Positions 16,150-23,853 of a stretch of DNA of 64,000 nucleotides are shown piece by piece. The translations under genes were made by a program, and so were the position numbers. The stretch is taken from the NCBI GenBank assembly GCA_963774195.1, contig CAVZDY010000001.1, positions 1,984,001 through 2,048,000 of the forward strand, read 5' to 3'. The notes under the pieces were generated by a model. The model saw nothing but the letters and a program-made list of their open reading frames with translations, was not told the DNA's origin and did not search any database. The stretch is from Roseiarcus sp963774195 (lineage in GTDB: Bacteria; Pseudomonadota; Alphaproteobacteria; Rhizobiales; Beijerinckiaceae). How positions within the stretch are numbered: position 1 is the first letter of the stretch; each line of letters opens with the position of its first letter.

Positions 16150-16566
16150 GCGTGGGCGGCCCGCGGCGAAATCCTTTGCGCCGCAGACCAAAGGTGAAAG
16201 TGGCCTGATCGGCGCGGCGCCTCCACAATGGGCGCCATGAACTGGCATTATTGGTGTCGGCCGCGAAAAGCGGTCGGCGTCCATGTATTATCTTGCGTGC
16301 GGTAACAAAAATATTACCGAAATGTCTATATCTCGCTAAACACGCTAGGTTGTTGTCTTATATAACGTAAATAAAAGAAATATGATTTCTTGGACAACTA
16401 CAATATTTGCCGGGAAATCAAGAATCAAATTGTCTCCACGAAACCGCGAAAATTGCGTCACTATCTGGATGGACGCTTCGGACCGATAGCGATGGTTCGA
16501 CGCACGGCATTTCGAACGAGGCTGAATATATGCGCGTGCGTCGCGCAGCCTTTAGGAGATGCAGAC
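16150..16566. other. AT-rich non-coding region upstream of the Gly-rich protein gene
   Basis: No gene is seen in these 417 bases. GC falls sharply at 16290-16400 compared with the rest of the window. It holds an inverted repeat CGGTAA - CAAAAATA - TTACCG (16300-16319) and a TATATAAC stretch around 16359, suggesting a promoter with a long leader for the gene at 16567. Confidence 0.5.
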
Positions 16567-17073
16567 ATGCGGAACACTCTCATCGGCGTTGTGTCGTGCG
16601 CCGCGATGGGCGCAGCTTTGCTCGTCGCTACGACGCCCGCTCGAGCTGACAGTTCTGGCCCCGGTCCCTATGGCGTGGGCGGGCCTGGCACCGGCAAGGC
16701 CGTCGCCCAAAATGGCTACTGGCGTCGGGGGCCAGGCTACCGCGGTGGCTACGGCTACGGTTACTCTTATCGTGGCCCGACCAACGGCAATGCGGGCCCC
16801 GGCCCCTACGGCCTAGGCGGGCCTGGCACGGGCAAGTCCGTCGTCAGCGGCTACTGGGGTCCGGGACCCGGCTATGGTTACGGGGGCCCGGGGCCCGGCT
16901 ATGGCTACGGCTACGGGAGCTCAGGGCCCGGCTACGCTGGCTATGGCGGCTGGGGACCTGGCCCGTCCGACGGCAATTCGGGCCCCGGTCCCTATGGCGT
17001 GGGCGAGCCGGGCACGGGCAAGGACGTCGGCCCGGGCGCGGGTCCGGTCTATGGCGGCCCTTACGGTTACTGA
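16567..17073 (+). CDS. Secreted glycine/tyrosine/proline-rich repeat protein
   Basis: A 168-residue protein; the start at 16567 follows TAGGAGATGCAGAC. Residues 1-27 are a Sec signal peptide (hydrophobic SCAAMGAALLVATTP, cleavage after ARA). The mature part is low complexity: GPGPYGVGGPGTGK, GPGPYGLGGPGTGK and GPGPYGVGEPGTGK recur about 50 residues apart, joined by Gly-Tyr stretches such as GYGYGYSYRG. Such proteins are usually structural or surface components. There are no cysteines in the mature chain and no catalytic motif. It is a single gene with an unusually AT-rich upstream region; function is not assigned. Confidence 0.75.
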   Translation: MRNTLIGVVSCAAMGAALLVATTPARADSSGPGPYGVGGPGTGKAVAQNGYWRRGPGYRGGYGYGYSYRGPTNGNAGPGPYGLGGPGTGKSVVSGYWGPGPGYGYGGPGPGYGYGYGSSGPGYAGYGGWGPGPSDGNSGPGPYGVGEPGTGKDVGPGAGPVYGGPYGY

Positions 17074-17169
17074 CGCGAGGCCGCCCGGCGCGCGGATCGC
17101 GTCGGGGGTTGAAATGTCGACCGAATGAGCTGACTGGCGCGGCGGCATGCGGCGCGCCAGTCTTCCCCG

Positions 17170-17938
17170 CTAAATCGAGAATGTCGTCCGATCGCCGTAG
17201 CCGGCCTCGCGGGGGATGGTAAGCGTGAACCCAGTTTCGCTCTTCATCGCCTCCGGTTCAACGGTAACGATGCGGCGCGCCTGCGCCGCGGTAAGCGCGG
17301 CGGCGACATCGTGGCTTTCCCCCAACATTTGCGCATTGAGCCGCGTCGGCAGCACCATCGTGTAGGTCCCGCCCTCGGCCTCCGCGAGCGCGCGCAGCGG
17401 GTTGATCCAGGTCGAATCGACCGATTCATGCCCGTCGTGGCGGGCCACCTGATCGCGCGGCGCGGCAGCGATGTAGAAGTGCGTATCGAAGCGCTTGGGC
17501 AGGATCGGCGGCGTGATCCAGTGCGCAAAGGGCGTCAGCGAGTTCGAGCGCGAGCGTCAAATCCTCGGCGCGGATCAACTCGGCGAACGTGCGGCCCTCG
17601 GACCCGGCGCGGATCGCGGCGCAGCGCTCCGCGTCGATCAACTCGTTCGCGCCGCGCGGCCGCGCGAGGAGAACGCCGCATTCTTCGAAAGTCTCGCGGA
17701 TCGCCGCGACGCGCAGCGCCCGGCCGGCCGCATCGAGGCCAGCGGCGGCGAAGCAGCGCTCGGGATCGGCCGCGATCACGTAGTCCTCGGGCTCGACCCG
17801 GCCGCCGGGAAACACCAGCGCGCCGGAGGCGAAGTCGATCTGGTGGTGGCGCACCACCATGAAGACTTCCAGCCCGCTCGCGCCGTCCCGCACCAAGAGA
17901 ACGGTTGCGGCTGGCCGCGCGATGACGGTTTCCTCCAT
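17170..17938 (-). pseudogene. NUDIX hydrolase (long-insert type), frameshifted
   Basis: Start at 17938 (MEETVIARPAATVLLVRDG) after GAGGAAC. The NUDIX box is split by a long insert, as in the NUDT19-like group: FPGGRVEPED, then AAIRETFEECGVLL. Downstream of LTLALEL the frame is lost near 17531-17539. In the next frame the expected TPFAHWITPPILPKRFDTHF and then VARHDGHESVDSTWI continue to a normal end. Family members hydrolyse CoA or nucleoside diphosphate derivatives. The sense sequence CTCGCTGACGCCC could result from loss of one of two GCTGACGC units (8 nt) or a 1-nt insertion. The lesion may be a sequencing artefact. Confidence 0.8.
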
Positions 17939-18010
17939 GAGTTCCTCGGACTTTGCTATTCTCCCAGGGTCATCTAGCGAGGAAACCGTCGCGAAAGGCA
18001 ATGGTTGGGG

Positions 18011-19090
18011 TCACGCCGCTCGCATCGGCTCGGGGCCGACATAGCGCGACTGCGGCCGGATCAGCCGCCCCGACTGCGCCTGCTCGCGCGCATGCGCCAT
18101 CCATCCGGCCATGCGTCCCATCGCGAAAACCGAGGTGAAGGCGTCCGGGGGGAAGCCGAGCGCCTCGAGCAGCAAGGCGGTGTAGAACTCGACATTGGTC
18201 TGCAACGACCGCTCCGGCTTGCGCCGCCGGAGGATGTCGAGCGCCGCTCGCTCCACCGCCTCAGCGTAGGCGAGTCGGCCTGACGCCGGATCGAGCGCGC
18301 GAATGGCGCGCTTCAGGGCGTCGGCGCGCGGATCGCGCACGCGATAGATGCGATGGCCGAAGCCCATCAGCCGGTCGCCCCGCGCCAGCGCCGCTTCGAG
18401 CCAAGCCTGGGCATGGCCGATCTCGCCGATGGCGTCGAGCATCTCGATCACTGGCCCGGGCGCGCCGCCGTGCAGTGGCCCTTTCAGCGCGCTGAGACCC
18501 GCGAGCGCGGCGGAGGTCAACCCGGCGCCCGTCGAGGCGACGATGCGCGCGGCGAAGGTCGAAGCGTTGAGCCCATGATCGCACACCGTGACGAGATAGC
18601 TCTCGAGCGCGGCGGCGCGCGCTGGCCGGGCGGGCGCGCCGCTCAGCATGCGCAGAATGTCCTCGCCGTGGCCGGCGTTTTCATTGGGGACGATGGGCGC
18701 CGCGCCGCGCCGGGCGCGCAAGATCGCCGGCGTGAAGACCGCGGGCGCGGCGATGAGCCGGAGCGCCGCGGCAAGGTCGCCGCCGTCGTCGAGCCGCGCG
18801 ATCAGCGCGCGCGCCGCCTCAGTTGGCGCCAGCGCCAGCAGCGTCGCATCGAGCGCCGAGACCTCAGCGAAAACCTCCGAACGGCTGCGGCCCAGCGCGC
18901 TTTCCAGCGCCGCCGGCGGCGGGAGGTCGTCGAACAATCCCTCCAGCAGCATATGCACGACTTCGGCAAAGCCAGTGTTCTTCGCCAGATCCTCGACCAT
19001 ACGGCCGCGGATGACGAGGCGCCCGGCCATCCCATCGACATCCGACAAGACGGTTTCCGCCGCGATCACGCCCTCCAAACCATTCGACAT
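18011..19090 (-). CDS. Citrate synthase-family protein (CitA-like paralogue)
   Basis: A 359-residue citrate synthase fold. CDHGLNASTFAAR, GPLHGGAPG (first catalytic His) and MGFGHRIYRVRDPRA (second catalytic His) are intact. The position of the catalytic Asp reads TNVEF instead of NVDF, so Glu replaces Asp, as seen in some CitA-type paralogues. The C-terminus AGWMAHAREQ-xx-GRLIRPQSRYVGP is typical. It would condense acetyl-CoA or propionyl-CoA with oxaloacetate; the substitution makes true citrate synthase activity uncertain. It is divergent from a second paralogue carrying a DNA-binding head. Confidence 0.85.
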   Translation of the reverse strand: MSNGLEGVIAAETVLSDVDGMAGRLVIRGRMVEDLAKNTGFAEVVHMLLEGLFDDLPPPAALESALGRSRSEVFAEVSALDATLLALAPTEAARALIARLDDGGDLAAALRLIAAPAVFTPAILRARRGAAPIVPNENAGHGEDILRMLSGAPARPARAAALESYLVTVCDHGLNASTFAARIVASTGAGLTSAALAGLSALKGPLHGGAPGPVIEMLDAIGEIGHAQAWLEAALARGDRLMGFGHRIYRVRDPRADALKRAIRALDPASGRLAYAEAVERAALDILRRRKPERSLQTNVEFYTALLLEALGFPPDAFTSVFAMGRMAGWMAHAREQAQSGRLIRPQSRYVGPEPMRAA

Positions 19091-19171
19091 CGCCGTTCTC
19101 CGATTGAAACCTCTCGAAGGTCGGGCTAAAGGGGCTTGGAATCAATCTTGAACAATATAATCAATGCATCC

Positions 19172-20317
19172 ATGAGCGATTGGCTGACCGCCGAGGAGGC
19201 GATGACCCGGCTGCGGCTCAAGCCGCAGACTCTCTATGCCTATGTGAGCCGCGGCCTCGTCGAGGCGAAGCCGGATGACGGGGATTCGCGCCGGAGCCTC
19301 TATCGCGCCGCCGACGTCGCGCGCCTCGCGCATCGCAAATCGCGCGGCCGCCGCAGCGCGGCGATCGCCGAGGAGGCGATCGCCTGGGGTGAGCCGGTGT
19401 TGGCTTCGGCGATCGCCACGATCGCGCGCGGCAAGCTCTGGTACCGCGGCCACGACGCCGAGGCGCTCGCGAACAGCGCGCGGCTCGAGGACGTCGCGCG
19501 CTTGCTCTGGGCCTGCGGCGACGCGCGCTTTCCCCCGCAAAACAATCCGGTTCCCGAAGGCCCGGTGCGCAGCCGCATGTTTGCGGTCCTCGCCGAGCGC
19601 GCCGCGACGGACCCGCCGACCGCCGGGCGCGCGCCGCCTGCGCTGTTCTTCGAGGCCGCCGCCGTGCTCGACGCGCTGGCCGACGCCGTTTGCAATGGAG
19701 CTGGCTCCGGCCCGATTCACGAGCGGATCGCCATGGCCTGGGGCTGCTCGGCGGACGGCGCCGATTTCATCCGCCGGAGCCTCGTCCTGCTGGCGGACCA
19801 TGAGCTCAACGCCTCGACCTTCGCGGCGAGGGTGACGGCCTCGACGGGCGCGTCGCTGGCGGCTTCGGCGCTCGCCGGCCTCAGCGCGCTGTCGGGGCCG
19901 CTGCATGGGGGAATGGCGGCGCGCGTCGCCGGATTGGCGGCTGAGGCGCGGCGTGACGGCGCGGAGGCGGCGATCCGCGAGCGTCTCGCCTTGGGCTCGC
20001 CGATCCCAGGCTTCGCGCATCCCCTCTATCCCGACGGCGATCCGCGTGCGCGGGCGCTCCTCGCGGCCTTCGATCCGCCGCCCGAGTACGCCGCCATTCG
20101 CACCGCTGCGTTGGCGATCGCCGGCGTTCGCCCGAACGTCGATTTCGCGCTCTGCGCCGCGGCGGGGGGACTGGGATTGCCCGACGACGCGCCGTTTCAG
20201 CTTTTCGCCCTGGCGCGCTCGGCCGGCTGGATCGCGCACGCCTTGGAGCAAATTGCCGCCGGCCGCCTGATCCGGCCGCGCGCCCGCTATGTCGGCCCGC
20301 CGCCGCCCGCCGCCTGA
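19172..20317 (+). CDS. Citrate synthase-family protein with N-terminal helix-turn-helix
   Basis: A 381-residue protein from the ATG at 19172 (an in-frame TTG at 19136 is an alternative). Residues ~1-60 form a MerR/excisionase-like DNA-binding head (DWLTAEEAMTRLRLKPQTLY, then YVSRGLVEAKPDDGDSRRSLY). The rest is citrate synthase: DHELNASTFAARV, GPLHGGMAAR, IPGFAHPLYPDGDPRA (His kept) and NVDFALCAA with the catalytic Asp kept. TATAAT at 19156-19161 lies 10 nt before the ATG, so the transcript may be almost leaderless. The fusion suggests either a metabolite-sensing regulator or an enzyme with autoregulation; its partner is the divergent paralogue at 18011-19090. Confidence 0.82.
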   Translation: MSDWLTAEEAMTRLRLKPQTLYAYVSRGLVEAKPDDGDSRRSLYRAADVARLAHRKSRGRRSAAIAEEAIAWGEPVLASAIATIARGKLWYRGHDAEALANSARLEDVARLLWACGDARFPPQNNPVPEGPVRSRMFAVLAERAATDPPTAGRAPPALFFEAAAVLDALADAVCNGAGSGPIHERIAMAWGCSADGADFIRRSLVLLADHELNASTFAARVTASTGASLAASALAGLSALSGPLHGGMAARVAGLAAEARRDGAEAAIRERLALGSPIPGFAHPLYPDGDPRARALLAAFDPPPEYAAIRTAALAIAGVRPNVDFALCAAAGGLGLPDDAPFQLFALARSAGWIAHALEQIAAGRLIRPRARYVGPPPPAA

Positions 20318-20425
20318 ACCTCAAGGATTTCCTTATCGAGGCTTGATGCCGAAAGGCCGCGATCCGTCTCGAATCCTTACGCGCCGTCGCGCTACCCCTG
20401 GCCGGTGCGACAGGAGGGCGGCGGG

Positions 20426-20563
20426 ATGCGTAAAATCTCGAGAGTGAGGGCGGAGAGAGAGGACGCCTATCCGACGCCTGGGCAATTGGCTCTTCGCATT
20501 GCCGTCGCGATGCTCATCGCCTTGTGCGTCGCAATTGCGGCGAATGCCTTTGTAGGCGCATGA
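20426..20563 (+). CDS. Small single-pass membrane protein
   Basis: A 45-codon ORF starting at the ATG at 20426, preceded by CAGGAGGGCGGCGGG, a strong ribosome-binding site. It begins MRKISRVRAEREDAYPTPGQ and ends with a single transmembrane helix (IAVAMLIALCVAIAANAFV). The positive N-terminus predicts a cytoplasmic N-terminus. No family is recognised. It stands alone between the citrate synthase paralogue and the next small gene on the same strand. Confidence 0.55.
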   Translation: MRKISRVRAEREDAYPTPGQLALRIAVAMLIALCVAIAANAFVGA

Positions 20564-20626
20564 AAGGGTCCAAGGCCGGCCACAGAGAGGGCGTAAAGTT
20601 GCTCTCCGATTAAGCAGGAGACGACG

Positions 20627-20866
20627 ATGGTCACCTTGCCGGCCGACGAGGATTACGCGAAGGCGATGCTGTCGATCTTCGTCGACAAGGGCGTTCGCGG
20701 AGGCCAAACCCTGAAGGCCGATCTGGTCGGCGTCGAATTCGCTAGACGCAATATGGGTCGCCCGGCCGATTACGAGGCGGCGCTCAACTATGCCGCCTAT
20801 CGGGGCTGGCTGCGGCTCGAACTCGGGTGGCTTCGTTTAACCGAGCAGGGTCGCGCCGAGATGTGA
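20627..20866 (+). CDS. Small hypothetical protein, possibly a winged-helix-like fold
   Basis: A 79-residue soluble protein starting MVTLPADEDYAKAMLSIF; AGCAGGAGACGACG upstream is a good ribosome-binding site. The pattern of a helical N-half (AMLSIFVDKGVRGGQTLKAD, YEAALNYAAYRGWL) followed by two short strands (RLELGWLRLTEQG) resembles a mini winged helix, in which LTEQGRAEM is a common ending. This is pattern-based inference. No partner gene is obvious. Confidence 0.6.
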   Translation: MVTLPADEDYAKAMLSIFVDKGVRGGQTLKADLVGVEFARRNMGRPADYEAALNYAAYRGWLRLELGWLRLTEQGRAEM

Positions 20867-20872
20867 CGCTCC

Positions 20873-21172
20873 CTATTTGCGGCCAGCACGCACTTCGCCG
20901 AAATGACGGCTCATAAGGCCGCCGAGCGGCACGGAGCCTAGCGCGAAGGCCAGCGTTTCGAAATTGAGCCCGATCATCCAGGGCGTTAGCAGCGCCAAGC
21001 CGACGACGAGATTGGCGGCGCCCCAAAAGAAATTGACGAGCGGCGGGGAGTCGCCAATTCCGCGGGGCGTTGCGAACGGCGTCGGGAAGGGTTCGCCGCG
21101 CAAGCCCGCGGCGAGATGCGGAATGCAATTGCAGAGAAACGCGCCGGCGAAAAACAAGGCGATGTAGTGCAT
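20873..21172 (-). CDS. Small membrane protein of unknown function (3 TM)
   Basis: A 99-residue protein starting MHYIALFFAGAFLCNCIPHL. Hydrophobic segments at about 2-20, 45-65 and 70-85 predict three membrane helices. NCIPHLAAG near residue 15 and FFWGAANLVVG near 48 look like conserved features of a family of uncharacterised inner-membrane proteins found across proteobacteria. The gene is convergent with the preceding small gene, with only 6 nt between stop codons. No function is assigned. Confidence 0.7.
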   Translation of the reverse strand: MHYIALFFAGAFLCNCIPHLAAGLRGEPFPTPFATPRGIGDSPPLVNFFWGAANLVVGLALLTPWMIGLNFETLAFALGSVPLGGLMSRHFGEVRAGRK

Positions 21173-21228
21173 AGCTTCCCCCTCCTACAGTCACTCATTC
21201 GTCGTGGACGCGAAATTTGCGCGCCCGG

Positions 21229-22749
21229 TTAAGCCTCTTGTTCCGCGGGCCGCCGCGCGACCTCATGCGGCGCGTGCGTCGCCCGCAGCGGGAGCTCAGG
21301 CAGAAAGAGAATGGCGAGCAGCGCGAGCGCGACCACCGAGACGCCGCTCGTGAAGACGAGGGCGATTGCGTGGCGATAGAGCGCGACGACCGTCGCATCG
21401 GCCGCCCCCAGCGCCGTCAGATCGCGCGGCGCCGCAGCCGCGCCGCCAGCGGCTTTCAGTTGCATCGCGAGGATGGCGCCGGCCCCCGCGACGCCGACGA
21501 GGGCGCCGAGCGAGCGGAAGAAGGCGAGCGTCGCGGTGCCGACGCCGCGATGGGCGGTCGGCAATCCGTTCTGCACCGCGATCGTCATGTTGGGCGTCAC
21601 GAGGCCGAGGCCGATGCCGAGCGCGAACATCGCCGGCTCGATCACGATGAGTTCTTGCGCGGCGGCGACGCTCCAGGCGAGCGCGGCAAAGGCGGCGACC
21701 GCGATCGCGAGACCGGCGACCTGCGTGCGCTTGTAGCGCCCGGAGCGCAGCAGCACGCGCCCGTTGACGACGGAGGAAATCACGATGCCGACCATCAACG
21801 GCGACGTCAGGATGCCGGAATGGGCCGCGCTAACGCCCATGACGAGCTGAAAGAAGAGCGGAAAGAAGAGGCTCGCGCCGCCGATCCCCATGAAGGTCAG
21901 CGCCAGGACGAGACTGGCGATGAGAAAGAGGCGGTCCCCGAACAGCTCGAGCGGCAGCACGGGCTCCGGGACGCGCCGCACATGCCACACGAATAGCGCG
22001 CCGAGCGCGATCGCGCCGCCGGCAGAAGCGGCGATCTGCGGCGAATTCCAAGGCCAAGCCGTGCCGCCGAGCGCGAGGACGAGCAGCAGCGCCGTCGTGC
22101 CGGCCATCAGCAACGCCGCGCCGAGATAGTCGATGCGACGGCGATGGGTCGCATTAACGCGGCGTAGCGCGCGGGCGATGACGATCATCGAGACGGCGCC
22201 GACCGGCAGGTTGACGTAGAAAATCCAGCGCCACGAGAGAAGGTCGGTGATGAGGCCGCCGAGCAAGGGGCCGAGCACGCTGCACACCGCGAAGACGGCG
22301 ACGATCGCGCCCTGGCGGCGCCCGCGCTGCGCCGGCGGCACGAGGTCGCCGATGATGATCTGCGCGAGCGGCATCAGGCCGCCGGCGCCGACGCCCTGAA
22401 TCGCGCGAAAGACGATGAGCTGCAGCAGGCTGTGCGCCTCTCCGCTGAGCGCCGAGCCGATAAGGAAGATCAGGATCGAGGCGTAGAGAACGGGCTTACG
22501 GCCGTATTGGTCGCTCAGCTTGCCGTAGAGCGGCATCGTCGCGGTGGAGGTGAGGACATAGGCGGTCACCACCCAGGAGAGGTCGGCTATGCCGCCGAGC
22601 TCGCTGACGATGCGGGGCAGGGCGGTCGCGACGATGCTCTGGTCGATCGCCGCCAGCGCGAGCACGACCATCAAGCCGAAGAAGACGCTGCGGATTTCGC
22701 TCCGCGTCGGCTCTCCAGTCGGCGCGGCGGGCGTGGCGTGAGGCGTCAT
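21229..22749 (-). CDS. MFS multidrug exporter, DHA2/EmrB-QacA type (14 TM)
   Basis: A 506-residue protein. The ATG at 22749 overlaps the MarR stop (ATGA) and begins MTPHATPAAPTGEP; the longer open frame upstream is a shadow of the MarR gene. AAIDQSIVATALPRIVSELG in TM1 is the DHA2 D-x-T/S-I-V-x-ALP motif, LSDQYGRKPVLYASI is the TM2-3 loop, and FRAIQGVGAGGLMPLAQIII and GPLLGGLITD are the antiporter motifs of TM4-5. It exports hydrophobic toxins. It is translationally coupled to the MarR gene, which is its probable repressor. Confidence 0.9.
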   Translation of the reverse strand: MTPHATPAAPTGEPTRSEIRSVFFGLMVVLALAAIDQSIVATALPRIVSELGGIADLSWVVTAYVLTSTATMPLYGKLSDQYGRKPVLYASILIFLIGSALSGEAHSLLQLIVFRAIQGVGAGGLMPLAQIIIGDLVPPAQRGRRQGAIVAVFAVCSVLGPLLGGLITDLLSWRWIFYVNLPVGAVSMIVIARALRRVNATHRRRIDYLGAALLMAGTTALLLVLALGGTAWPWNSPQIAASAGGAIALGALFVWHVRRVPEPVLPLELFGDRLFLIASLVLALTFMGIGGASLFFPLFFQLVMGVSAAHSGILTSPLMVGIVISSVVNGRVLLRSGRYKRTQVAGLAIAVAAFAALAWSVAAAQELIVIEPAMFALGIGLGLVTPNMTIAVQNGLPTAHRGVGTATLAFFRSLGALVGVAGAGAILAMQLKAAGGAAAAPRDLTALGAADATVVALYRHAIALVFTSGVSVVALALLAILFLPELPLRATHAPHEVARRPAEQEA

Positions 22750-23201
22750 GGCGCGAGTTCTCCGAGCGGGCCGAGGGCTTGTTCGAGCGCCCGGCGCGAT
22801 CGCGGCGAGAGCGTCGCAATGCGCTGGGTCAGCCAATCGGTGCGGTGACGCCGCAGCGCCTCGATCGTTTCGCGGCCCTTGTCGGTGGGAAAGAGGCCAA
22901 CGCGCCGGCGATCCTCGACGTTCGGCGCCGCTCGCGTCACCGCGCCGGCCGCTTCGAGCGCCTTGATCTGCGCGCTCACCGTCGGCCCGCGCAGATTCTC
23001 GAGCTGCGCCAGTTCGGCGACGCCGACGCCGGGGCGCTCGCAAATGAGGCTGAGCAGCAGCAGTTGCAGCTTGGGAAGGCCGAAGTCCTGGGTTTCGCGC
23101 CGGAATTCGCGAATGAGCCGCCGCAACGTGTGTCGCAGCGCCTCGGCGAGTTCCCGCGCCGCAGCGAGATCGTCCTGAGAAGGCGAAGAGGTCATGGCCA
23201 T
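22746..23201 (-). CDS. MarR-family transcriptional repressor
   Basis: A 151-residue winged-helix protein. Recognition helix region LENLRGPTVSAQIKALEAAG, wing AAPNVEDRRRVGLFPTDKG. It begins MAMTSS; both the ATG at 23201 and the one at 23195 are possible and neither has a Shine-Dalgarno sequence, which suggests a leaderless or near-leaderless message. The start codon overlaps the operator at 23200-23228, so binding would block transcription start directly. It is the first gene of a two-gene operon with the DHA2 exporter, a common ligand-induced efflux arrangement. Confidence 0.87.
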   Translation of the reverse strand: MAMTSSPSQDDLAAARELAEALRHTLRRLIREFRRETQDFGLPKLQLLLLSLICERPGVGVAELAQLENLRGPTVSAQIKALEAAGAVTRAAPNVEDRRRVGLFPTDKGRETIEALRRHRTDWLTQRIATLSPRSRRALEQALGPLGELAP

Positions 23202-23228
23202 ATAGATAGTTAGCTGATCTATCTATAT
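23200..23228. promoter_or_regulatory. MarR operator overlapping the start codon
   Basis: ATATAGATAG - nine-base spacer TTAGCTGAT - CTATCTATAT: perfect 10-bp inverted arms. It covers the first codon of the MarR gene and contains TATCTA/TATAT elements that could serve as the -10 box. Expected effect: autorepression of the marR-exporter operon. Confidence 0.75.
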
Positions 23229-23290
23229 CGCCCCTGAGGCCGCTCGCCAAGCCCCTGCCGCCTCATTCTTCCAGAACGCATCGCAGCGGC

Positions 23291-23317
23291 GGAATAAACG
23301 GCCCCGCGCTCAGTCTA
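23291..23317 (+). promoter_or_regulatory. Possible ECF-type promoter upstream of DUF305 gene
   Basis: GGAATAAA at 23291 followed after a 16-bp spacer (from GGAAT) by AGTCTA, about 40 bp before the DUF305 start. GGAAT/GGAAC -35 elements are typical of ECF sigma factors, one of which is encoded 2 kb downstream. The match is short and the assignment tentative. Confidence 0.3.
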
Positions 23318-23353
23318 CCGGCCTAGAGGATCGCAACACTAGGACCGACACTC

Positions 23354-23853
23354 ATGCGCCATTCCGTACATCTGCTTGCGGTGATCGTGGCAATCGCGAA
23401 CCTTGCCGCCGACCCGCCGCTGGCTCGCGCCCAGCAAGCCGCCGCGCCAACGCGACCACCGCGATGGCGCCGCATCACGAGAGCGCCGCAGAAGCCGCGT
23501 TTCTCACCGAAAACGACACTGCCATGGCCAAGATGATGGCGGACATGGAAGTGAAGCCGAGCGGCGACATCGATGCCGACTTCGAAGCGATGATGACCCC
23601 GCACCACCAAGGCGCCATCGACATGGCGCTCGCTGAATTGCGCTACGGCAAGAACGAGCAGCTTCGGCGCATCGCGCAAGAGATCATCGTCGACCAGCAG
23701 CAGGAAATCGCCGCCATGTGCCTCGCGCTCGGAAAAGCGCTGCCGCCGTCCGTGCCGGCGCCCACTCAGATCCAGCCGCAGCCGCCGGCCAAAAAAATCC
23801 CTGCGTCATCGATGCAGATGGATATGCCCATGAGAGAGGATCAAGCCCAATGA
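23354..23853 (+). pseudogene. Exported DUF305 protein, frameshifted after the signal peptide
   Basis: The frame from the ATG at 23354 encodes a Sec signal peptide (MRHSVHLLAVIVAIANLA ... ARA) and then loses phase near 23455-23463. The next frame, from 23464, continues MAPHHESAAEAAFLTENDTA and the DUF305 core with DFEAMMTPHHQGAIDMALAE, whose Met-x-x-His-His cluster is typical of this family; DQQQEIAAM follows. One missing base before the second ATG would rejoin them. DUF305 proteins are periplasmic four-helix proteins often encoded with copper-handling genes. The downstream beta-propeller gene starts inside its stop codon (ATGA). Confidence 0.75.

Noticed and set aside
16390..16566. N-terminal extension of the Gly-rich protein
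   Set aside because: It would hide the signal peptide; TAGGAG precedes the internal ATG at 16567.
22750..23250. N-terminal extension of the DHA2 exporter
   Set aside because: The extra ~167 codons are an out-of-frame reading of the MarR gene; the ATGA overlap at 22746-22749 defines the true start.
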